Positions 1-6,400 of a stretch of 6,940 nucleotides of DNA are shown here, piece after piece. The number at the start of each line of letters is the position of its first letter. The first letter of the stretch is position 1. The notes beneath the pieces were generated by a model. That model saw only the letters and a list, made by a program, of their open reading frames with translations. It did not search any database and was not told the DNA's origin. Made by a program: the position numbers and the translations under genes. The stretch is from JBBRUG01 sp038247995 (GTDB taxonomy: Bacteria; Chloroflexota; Chloroflexia; Chloroflexales; Chloroflexaceae): NCBI GenBank assembly GCA_038247995.1, contig JBBRUG010000315.1, positions 1-6,940 on the forward strand, given 5' to 3'.

Positions 1-72
1 ACGAAATGCAATGCGGGCATCGACGGCAATGATGCCACGAAATGCAATGCGGGCATCGACGGCATTGATGTA
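1..72. repeat. Two tandem copies of a 36-nt direct repeat inside the RAYT reading frame
   Basis: Positions 1-36 and 37-72 match at 33 of 36 bases; the differences are at unit position 29 (A to T) and units 35-36 (CC to TA). The second copy runs into the palindrome that begins at 70. In the RAYT frame each unit encodes a 12-residue peptide beginning TKCNAGIDG. Each unit also holds GGCATC, and GATGCC at 31-36 can pair with GGCATC at 16-21 to give a small 6-bp hairpin. More copies could lie left of the window. Confidence 0.85.
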
Positions 73-363
73 GAGACGCCCCGCCGGGGCGTCTCTACCG
101 TGGAACCGTTGCCATCGTTGCCGGCATTGCCGCCGTTGCGATCATCGCCCGTCGCCGCGCCGACGTTGCGCGCCGGTTCGCTGGGCGCAATCGTCGGCCA
201 ATGGAAATCGGCGGCAACCAAACGTATTCGCGCCGACCTGTGCGCCGATTTCGCCTGGCAGCCGCGCTTCTACGATGTGATCATCCGCGACGCGGCGATG
301 CTGGCCCGCCTGCGCCGCTATATCGCCGACAACCCGGGCCGCTGGGCGCAGCGGCGGATCTGA
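1..363 (+). CDS. REP-associated tyrosine transposase (IS200-like, Y1_Tnp), C-terminal part, 5' end outside window
   Basis: The frame is open from base 1 to the TGA at 361-363, so this is the last 120 codons of a gene that starts upstream. The C-terminal block reads GSLGAIVGQWKSAATKRI, then WQPRFYDVIIRD, then LRRYIADNPGRW. This is the ending typical of RAYT/transposase_17 proteins. The Tyr of the YIxxNP motif corresponds to the family's catalytic tyrosine, which cleaves single-stranded DNA at REP hairpins. The HUH metal-binding motif would lie upstream, outside the window. Codons 1-50 are a low-complexity linker built from a 36-nt tandem repeat, a 29-nt palindrome read as VETPRRGVST, and a PxL tripeptide run. 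Only six residues follow the conserved W, which is short. The gene stops 3 nt before hsdS. Family assignment is fairly sure; whether the gene is intact cannot be judged here. Confidence 0.8.
   Translation, partial: TKCNAGIDGNDATKCNAGIDGIDVETPRRGVSTVEPLPSLPALPPLRSSPVAAPTLRAGSLGAIVGQWKSAATKRIRADLCADFAWQPRFYDVIIRDAAMLARLRRYIADNPGRWAQRRI
70..98 (+). repeat. REP-like 29-nt perfect palindrome with GTAG foot, inside the RAYT gene
   Basis: The 13-nt arms GTAGAGACGCCCC and GGGGCGTCTCTAC flank a GCC spacer. The element is the exact reverse complement of the copy at 5212-5240 in hsdR, which differs only in having GGC as spacer. A GTAG tetranucleotide at the 5' foot of a GC-rich hairpin is the known recognition feature of REP elements mobilised by RAYTs (established for enterobacteria and pseudomonads). 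Its phase in the RAYT gene is open and encodes VETPRRGVST. Confidence 0.9.
106..150 (+). repeat. Imperfect 9-nt tandem array (about five units) in the RAYT linker
   Basis: Successive units are CCGTTGCCA, TCGTTGCCG, GCATTGCCG, CCGTTGCGA and TCATCGCCC. The first four encode a PxL-type tripeptide repeat (PLPSLPALPPL in the protein). The array directly follows the palindrome and precedes the conserved GSLGAIVGQWKS block, so it extends the variable linker of the transposase. It looks like replication-slippage growth in a region under little constraint. Confidence 0.65.
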
Positions 364-366
364 TGG

Positions 367-1563
367 ATGTTGAAAATGACCACTACTTGGATAGAATGCC
401 ACCTTGGTGATGTGGTTACCCTTCAAAGGGGATTTGATCTGCCCAATCGCGATCGTCGTGAGGGCAAGGTGCCTATTGTGTCGTCGTCCGGCGTTTCGGG
501 CTATCACGAAATACCTAAAGTTAAAGGGCCTGGGGTTGTCACCGGACGTTACGGCACCTTAGGTGAAGTGTTTTTCGTGCGAGAGGATTTTTGGCCGCTT
601 AACACGACGTTATATGTTCGTGACTTCAAAGGAAATGATCCGCTTTTCATCAGTCTCTTTTTGAAAACTTTGGATCTCGCTCATCACAATGCCGCAGGAG
701 CCGTTCCTGGAGTTAATCGCAATGCGCTTCACCTGTTGCCGGTGAAAATCCCCCCCCTCGCCACCCAACGCCGCATCGCCGCCGTGCTCAGCGCCTACGA
801 CGACCTCATCGAGAACAACCAGCGCCGCATTGCCATCCTTGAGGAGATGGCCCGCAACCTCTACCGCGAGTGGTTTGTGGAGTTTCGCTTTCCAGGGTGG
901 GAGCAGGCGCAGTTTGTCGAGACGGCCCTGGGGCGCGTGCCGGAGGGGTGGAAAACGGGCCGACTTGCGGATGTAGCCTCTGTAAATAAGTTGAGTGTTA
1001 AACGAGGGAAAGAACCTTCACAAATTCAATACGTGGATATTGCTTCTGTTTCATCTGGCAAAATCGACAAGATCGAAACAGTGCCATTTACAGACGCTCC
1101 TGGTCGCGCCCGACGAATTGTTTGCCATGGAGATATAATCTGGTCAACAGTCCGTCCGAATCGGCGTTCCTATAGCCTTATTCTGCATCCGATAAGTAAT
1201 TTGATTGTGTCCACGGGTTTTGCAGTACTTACGCCTCGTAGTGTTCCTTATAGCTACCTGTACCTAGCGATTACTACTAATGAATTTGTCTCGTATTTAA
1301 CTAACCGAGCCAAAGGATCTGCATATCCTGCTGTCACAGGAAAAGATTTCGAAGAGGCTGAGTTAGTGATTTCATCGGTTCCTATTCTTGATATATTCCA
1401 TCATATTACTGAAGATGTGCTAGCACTACAACAAACCCTGCAAAGTCGCAACGCCAACCTCCGCCGCCAGCGCGACCTGTTGCTGCCCCGGTTGGTGAGC
1501 GGCGAGTTGGATGTGAGCGAGTTGGAGCTTGCCGGTGTACTATCGGCAGTGGAATCCGAATGA
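367..1563 (+). CDS. hsdS: Type I restriction-modification system specificity subunit HsdS
   Basis: HsdS sets the DNA target of the HsdM2S methyltransferase and the HsdR2M2S nuclease. The 398-residue protein has the family's two-fold layout. TRD1 covers about residues 8-128 and opens with HLGDVVTLQRGFDLP. A conserved helical spacer follows at about 129-178, with QRRIAAVLSAYDDLIENN and NLYREWFVEFRFPGW. TRD2 covers about 190-345, and the C-terminal helix ends with RQRDLLLPRLVSGELDVSELE. Both TRDs are much AT-richer than the conserved segments: 60-base lines give 38% GC at 601-660 and 37% at 1261-1320, against 62% at 781-840 and 68% at 1441-1500. The start could be ATG 367 (poor GGCGGA-like site at 353-358) or in-frame ATG 376. 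Length is near normal for HsdS. The methyltransferase partner is not in the window. Confidence 0.95.
   Translation: MLKMTTTWIECHLGDVVTLQRGFDLPNRDRREGKVPIVSSSGVSGYHEIPKVKGPGVVTGRYGTLGEVFFVREDFWPLNTTLYVRDFKGNDPLFISLFLKTLDLAHHNAAGAVPGVNRNALHLLPVKIPPLATQRRIAAVLSAYDDLIENNQRRIAILEEMARNLYREWFVEFRFPGWEQAQFVETALGRVPEGWKTGRLADVASVNKLSVKRGKEPSQIQYVDIASVSSGKIDKIETVPFTDAPGRARRIVCHGDIIWSTVRPNRRSYSLILHPISNLIVSTGFAVLTPRSVPYSYLYLAITTNEFVSYLTNRAKGSAYPAVTGKDFEEAELVISSVPILDIFHHITEDVLALQQTLQSRNANLRRQRDLLLPRLVSGELDVSELELAGVLSAVESE
750..757 (+). repeat. Poly-C tract (C8) in hsdS at the TRD1/spacer junction
   Basis: Eight consecutive C residues span codons Ile128-Pro129-Pro130-Leu131, exactly where TRD1 ends and the conserved helical spacer begins. 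The tract is in frame in this copy. Homopolymer tracts of this kind drive slipped-strand phase variation in some restriction-modification genes. Here that is only a possibility, since the Pro-Pro at this spot is also a normal feature of HsdS. Confidence 0.6.
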
Positions 1564-1565
1564 CG

Positions 1566-1592
1566 TGAGCCGATTTGCGCAACGTCGGCTCA
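1566..1592 (+). other. Intergenic hairpin between hsdS and the ATPase gene
   Basis: TGAGCCGA (1566-1573) pairs perfectly with TCGGCTCA (1585-1592), leaving an 11-nt loop that contains the small palindrome TTGCGCAA. No T-tract follows, so it does not look like an intrinsic terminator. It ends where the ribosome binding site of the next gene begins, so it could affect mRNA processing or translation of the ATPase. No function is shown by the sequence alone. Confidence 0.5.
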
Positions 1593-1599
1593 AAGGTGA
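1592..1599 (+). promoter_or_regulatory. Ribosome binding site for the ATPase gene
   Basis: AAAGGTGA lies 6 nt upstream of the ATG at 1606 and supports that start. Its first base is also the last base of the preceding hairpin stem, so folding of the hairpin could affect access to the site. Confidence 0.6.
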
Positions 1600-1605
1600 A
1601 GCCCA

Positions 1606-2838
1606 ATGATTGATCGCGATAACACTCACATTGCCGTGCCGCGCATTGAGGAGTTGGCGGTAAAAAATTATCGCGCTCTTCGCGATCTGCACCTCCGCCC
1701 CCTGACGCCGCTGACGGTCTTTTTGGGGCCGAATGGCAGCGGCAAGTCTACGATCTTCGATGTGTTTGCCTTCCTTGCCGAGTGTTTTTCGGTGGGTCTG
1801 CGCAAAGCGGTTGATAAGCGAAATCGCTTTCGTGAGTTACGTAGTCGGGGCGCCGATGGGCCGATTGTGATCGAACTTAAATACCGCGAGCGGCCCAAAA
1901 CGCCGCTGATCACCTATCATCTGGCGATCGATGAGAATCTCCGTGGCCCTTTTGTCGTCGAAGAGTGGCTACAGTGGCGGCGCGGCCAGCAAGGCAAACC
2001 CTTTCGTTTTTTAGACTTTCGCAACGGCGTCGGCCAGGTAACGAGCGGCGAAGCGCCAGACGAGTCGGACGCCAGGATCGAGGAGAGCCTAACTTCACCC
2101 GATCTCCTGGCTGTTAACACGCTCGGTCAATTCGCCAGTCACCCGCGAGTCAGTGCGCTACGGCGCTTCATCACCGGCTGGTATCTCTCCTATCTCACCG
2201 CCGATAATACCCGAGGCACCCCGGAAGAGGGGCCGCAGGAACGCCTCTCGGAGACCGGCGACAACCTACCAAATGTCATCCAATACCTTCGGGAGCAGCA
2301 CCCCGAACGACTGGACGAGATTCTGCGTGTACTCACTCGACGAGTGCCCCGATTGGAGAGCGTGCAAGCGAACCTGATGGAGGACGGACGCCTGCTGCTC
2401 CAGATCAAAGATGCTCCGTTTGAGCGACCAATTCTCTCACGCTTCGCCTCAGATGGCACACTCAAGTTGCTCGCCTATCTGACCGTTCTCTACGATCCCG
2501 TTCCGCCGCAACTGATTGGGATCGAGGAGCCGGAAAATCATCTGCATCCGCGCCTGCTGCCCGAACTGGCAGAAGAATCTCGTACCGCCTCGGCCCGAGC
2601 CCAACTCATGGTTACCACTCATTCGCCCTTTTTCGTTAATGAGGTGCGCCCTGAAGAATTATGGGTGCTCTATCGGAATGAACAGGGCTACACGCAGGCT
2701 CGTCGTGCCGCCGACATGCGCGGTGTTCCGGAAGCAATCGCACAAGGCGCAAAGCTCGGCCAGCTTTGGATGGAAGGCGCATTCGATGTTGGCGATCCGC
2801 TGACCGCCGCCGGTGGCCCCAAACGGCGACTCTTGTAA
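1606..2838 (+). CDS. OLD/AAA_21-type ABC ATPase, putative defence ATPase
   Basis: This 410-residue protein is a complete ABC-class ATPase of the OLD/RecF-like type. The N-terminal strand-helix EELAVKNYRALRDL is followed by Walker A GPNGSGKST (41-49). The middle region (about 100-260) is less conserved. A signature-like SDGT lies at 282-285. Walker B is LIGIEEPENHLHP from 303, with Glu307 in place of the usual Asp and Glu308 as the likely catalytic base. The switch histidine is in TTHSP (His339). There is no fused C-terminal TOPRIM domain as in full OLD nucleases; the next gene may supply it in trans. The ATG is supported by AAAGGTGA upstream, and DUF4276 follows after 15 nt, implying co-transcription. 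By analogy with two-gene ATPase/TOPRIM systems it may sense a phage trigger and control the partner; that is inference. The ATPase family call is firm. Confidence 0.9.
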   Translation: MIDRDNTHIAVPRIEELAVKNYRALRDLHLRPLTPLTVFLGPNGSGKSTIFDVFAFLAECFSVGLRKAVDKRNRFRELRSRGADGPIVIELKYRERPKTPLITYHLAIDENLRGPFVVEEWLQWRRGQQGKPFRFLDFRNGVGQVTSGEAPDESDARIEESLTSPDLLAVNTLGQFASHPRVSALRRFITGWYLSYLTADNTRGTPEEGPQERLSETGDNLPNVIQYLREQHPERLDEILRVLTRRVPRLESVQANLMEDGRLLLQIKDAPFERPILSRFASDGTLKLLAYLTVLYDPVPPQLIGIEEPENHLHPRLLPELAEESRTASARAQLMVTTHSPFFVNEVRPEELWVLYRNEQGYTQARRAADMRGVPEAIAQGAKLGQLWMEGAFDVGDPLTAAGGPKRRLL

Positions 2839-2853
2839 TACGTTGGATCTGCA

Positions 2854-3474
2854 ATGTATATCCAATTCTACACTGAAGAGCTATCGGCCGAAGCTGCGCT
2901 ACGCGCCCTTGTCCCTCGGATCGTACCGGATTCGGTTGATTTTGATATTCTGGTATTCCAGGGGAAAGCAGATTTGCTCACTAACGTACCGTCGCGCCTA
3001 CGAGCGCTTGCCGGTTGGATGCCTGATGACTGGCGCGTTGTAGTACTTGTTGATCGTGATGACGATGATTGTATGGCGCTCAAACAGCACCTTGATCAAA
3101 GCGCGCATCAGGCAGGCTTCGTTAGCCGTGCCAATGCCACCGATCAGCAACGTGTACAAGTTCTGAACCGGATCGCGATTGAAGAGTTGGAAGCCTGGTT
3201 TTTTGGGGATATTGCAGCGCTACGAACAGTCTATCCACGCCTGAGCGCCACCTTAGGCCAACGTGAGCGCTATCGCGATCCTGATGCGATTGTCGGCGGC
3301 ACCTGGGAACAGCTCGAACGAGAACTGCGACGAGCCGGCTATCATCGCGGCGGTCTCTCTAAAATCTTGCTGGCGCGCGAAGTTGCCCCTCATCTTGATC
3401 CATCACGTAATCGCTCACGCAGTTTTCAGGCATTCTATCGTGGGTTACAGGAGTTAACTGAAATACGAGCATAA
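2854..3474 (+). CDS. DUF4276 family protein, TOPRIM-like candidate effector of the upstream ATPase
   Basis: The 206-residue protein matches my recollection of DUF4276. It has an N-terminal TEELSAEAALRALVP, then VVVLVDRDDDDC (Asp67, Asp69), VLNRIAIEELEAWFFGD (103-119), RDPDAIVGGTWEQLE (141-155), the GYHRGGLSKI segment (162-171) and RNRSRSFQAF (185-194). An early conserved Glu (Glu8/Glu9) followed by a DxD at the end of a hydrophobic strand is the pattern of TOPRIM metal-binding sites, so a TOPRIM-like nuclease fold is plausible but inferred. There is no signal peptide or membrane segment. The ATG has only a weak TGGA site 6 nt upstream, which fits translational coupling to the ATPase gene. It ends 21 nt before the preferred hsdR start. 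Family name is likely; biochemical function is unproven. Confidence 0.8.
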   Translation: MYIQFYTEELSAEAALRALVPRIVPDSVDFDILVFQGKADLLTNVPSRLRALAGWMPDDWRVVVLVDRDDDDCMALKQHLDQSAHQAGFVSRANATDQQRVQVLNRIAIEELEAWFFGDIAALRTVYPRLSATLGQRERYRDPDAIVGGTWEQLERELRRAGYHRGGLSKILLAREVAPHLDPSRNRSRSFQAFYRGLQELTEIRA

Positions 3475-3482
3475 ACCTACTT

Positions 3483-3488
3483 GGAAGG
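3483..3488 (+). promoter_or_regulatory. Ribosome binding site that favours ATG 3496 as the hsdR start
   Basis: GGAAGG lies 7 nt upstream of the ATG at 3496. An in-frame TTG at 3481 would extend the protein by five residues (MEGTP), but nothing resembling a Shine-Dalgarno precedes it, and the site itself would fall inside the longer reading. ATG 3496 is therefore the better start. Confidence 0.75.
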
Positions 3489-3495
3489 CACGCCA

Positions 3496-6400
3496 ATGCC
3501 ATACCCGAAGCCCGACGCCGAAGATACCCTGGAGCAAGCAACAATTGCGCTGTTTGCCGAACTCGGTTGGCGCACGCTGAACGCCTATAACGAGACGTTT
3601 GGGGCACAGGGGACGCTGGGCCGCGCCGACCGGGGCGAGGTGGTGCTGACCCGCGAATTGCACGCCGCCCTATCCCGCTTGAACCCCAAGCTGCCGCATG
3701 CCGCTATCGTCGCTGCCGGCGAAGAGTTGCGCCGCGACCGGGGCGTGCTCGGGCTTGTCCAGGCCAATCGTGAGGTCTACAGCCTGCTCAAAGACGGCGT
3801 CAGAGTTATGGTTGAGGACGATAGCGGCGAGCCGATCACCGAGACGGTGCAGGTGATCGACTGGCTCAATCCGGCCAACAACGATTTCCTCCTCGTCGCG
3901 CAGCTCTGGGTTACCGGCGCCCTGCACACCCGCCGTACCGACCTGGTCGGGTTCGTCAACGGCCTGCCGCTGCTGCTGATCGAGTTAAAAGCCCACACAG
4001 TACACCTCAAGGCGGCCCACGATGGCAACCTCAAAGACTACAAGGACACCATCCCGCAGTTCTTCTGGCCCAACGGGTTGATCATCCTCTCCAACGGCAG
4101 CGACACGCGTGTGGGCAGCCTGAGTGCTGCCTGGGAACATTTCGCTGAGTGGAAGCGCATCAACGACGAGGGCGAGCAGGGCACAATCAGCCTTGAAACG
4201 ACGATCCGCGCCACCTGTACCCCGCAGCGCTTGCTCGACCTGATTGAAAACTTCACGCTCTTCGACGAAGCAAAGGGCGGCCTGGTCAAGCTCGTTGCGA
4301 AGAACCACCAGTACCTCGGCGTCAACAGCGCCGTCGGCGCCGCTCGCTCGCTTGGCGACAACCAGGGCCGCCTCGGTGTCTTCTGGCACACGCAGGGCAG
4401 CGGCAAGAGCTATTCGATGGTCTTCTTCGCCCAGAAGATCCTGCGTACCGTGCCGGGGAACTGGACGTTCGTGATCGTCACCGACCGCCAAGAACTGGAT
4501 GAGCAGATCTACAAGACCTTCGCCAACGTCGGGGCCGTCACCGAAGACGAGGAGCGCGTCCACGCCGACAGCGCCGCCCATCTGCGCGACCTGCTCCGCG
4601 AGGATCATCGCTACGTCTTCACGCTCATTCAAAAGTTCCGTGCCGAAGCCGGCACTGCCCACGAGATCCTCTCCGAGCGCAGCGACATCATCGTGATCAC
4701 CGACGAGGCCCACCGCAGCCAATACGACATCTTCGCCCAGAACATGCGCAACGCGCTGCCGAACGCGGCCTTCATTGGCTTCACCGGCACGCCGCTGCTT
4801 GTGGGCGAAGCGAAGACCCGCGAGGTGTTCGGCGACTACCTGAGCATTTACAACTTCCGCCAGTCGATCGACGATGGCGCAACGGTGCCGCTCTATTATG
4901 AGAACCGCATCCCCGAACTGCAACTCACCAATCAGGAACTCAACACCGACATGGAACAGGTGCTCGAAGAAGCGGAACTCGACGAAGCCCAGGAGCGCAA
5001 GCTGGAGCGCGAGTTCGCCCGCGAGTACCACCTGATCACCCGCGACGAACGCCTCGACATCATTGCCGGCGACATCGTCGCCCACTTTATGGGGCGCGGC
5101 TACGTCGGGAAGGCGATGGTCGTCGCGATCGACAAGGCCACCGCCGTGCGGATGTACAACAAAGTCCGCGCCGCGTGGGACGCCCACCTGGAAACGTTGC
5201 GCCAATCAATGGTAGAGACGCCCCGGCGGGGCGTCTCTACGGAATCCTACCAGACGCCCCGGCGGGGCGTCTCTACCGAACAATCGGCCCTGATCAGCTC
5301 GTTGCAGCAACGGATCGCCTTTATGGAGGCGACCGACATGGCCGTGATCGTCTCGCAGGGCCAGGGTGAGATCGAAGCGTTCCAGAAGCGCGGGCTGGAC
5401 ATCATGCCGCACCGGAAGCGCATGCTGACCGAAGATCTGGAGACAAAGTTTAAGGACGCCCGCGACCCGCTGCGGATCGTCTTCGTTTGCGCGATGTGGA
5501 TGACCGGCTTCGACGTACCAAGTTGCTCGACAGTTTACCTCGACAAGCCAATGCGCAATCACACCCTGATGCAGACCATCGCGCGGGCGAACCGGGTCTA
5601 TCCCGGCAAGACTCACGGCCTGATCGTGGACTACGTCGGCGTCTTCCGCAACCTTCAGCAAGCGTTGGCGATCTACGGCGGCGGTTCAGAGGGGCCGACG
5701 GCGGGCGAAATGCCGGTAAAAGACAAGAGCGCATTGCTGGTGCAGCTTCAGGAAGCCCTGGCGGAGGCGTTGGAGTACGCGCAGGAGCGCGGCGTCGAGA
5801 TCGACCCGATCGCCGCCGCGCCAACCTTCGAGCGGATCAAGCTGATTGCGGACGCCGTCGAACTGCTGATCATTAACGACGAAAGCAAGCGCCGCTTCCT
5901 GGAACTGGCCGACCGGGTCGATCGGGCGTTTCGCGCCGTGCTGCCCGACGAGCGGGCCAACCCGTTCGGCCCAACCCGCGCCGTCTTCGTCGCCCTGGCG
6001 GCGCGCGTGCGGAGCCACACCGCGCCGGTGGACATTGACGCGGTGATGGCTGAAGTCAACGCGCTCCTCGACCGCTCGATCGCCCCCGATGTTGGTTACA
6101 TCATCAGCGCCCCGGTGCCCGACAATGTGATCCAGGACGCCACTATTCCCTACGTTCCCGATCATCTGGTTGATCTCAGCACGATTGATTTTGCGGCGCT
6201 CCAGGCCAAGTTTGCCGCTGGGCGCAAGCACACCGAAGTAGACAAACTGCGCGGCCTGTTGAAGCACAAACTCAACCAGATGATCCGGCTCAACCCGACG
6301 CGCATGAACTACCTGGAGACCTTCGAGCAGCTCATTGCCGACTACAACGCCGGCGTGACGAGCATTGACGAACTGTTCGCCCAACTCTTCCGCTTCACCC

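Noticed and set aside
1..72. 36-nt repeats as a possible CRISPR array
   Set aside because: The two units are directly adjacent without spacers and lie in frame inside the transposase gene.
70..98. Palindrome as an intrinsic terminator
   Set aside because: No T-tract follows, it lies within an open reading frame, and the same element recurs within hsdR, which fits a dispersed repeat better.
363..410. Small frame MDVENDHYLDRMPPW starting at ATG 363, overlapping the RAYT stop
   Set aside because: Only 15 codons, out of frame with hsdS and overlapping its start; no evidence that it is made beyond the TGATG overlap.
3481..3495. TTG 3481 as the hsdR start
   Set aside because: No ribosome binding site precedes it, whereas ATG 3496 has GGAAGG at a good distance.
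3985..5205. Long 406-codon open frame on the minus strand opposite hsdR
   Set aside because: It mirrors the high-GC third positions of hsdR, has a low-complexity Val/Ala/Asp-rich product with no recognisable motif, and overlaps unmistakable HsdR catalytic motifs on the other strand.
5212..5276. GAGACG/CGTCTC inside the palindromes as a biologically meaningful restriction site
   Set aside because: These hexamers match a known type IIS recognition sequence, but this follows from the repeat sequence and has no visible link to the type I system here.
5203..5285. CAATC at 5203-5207 and 5281-5285 as a target-site duplication around the hsdR repeat pair
   Set aside because: A 5-bp match not touching the element ends is easily due to chance, and tyrosine HUH transposases do not make target duplications.
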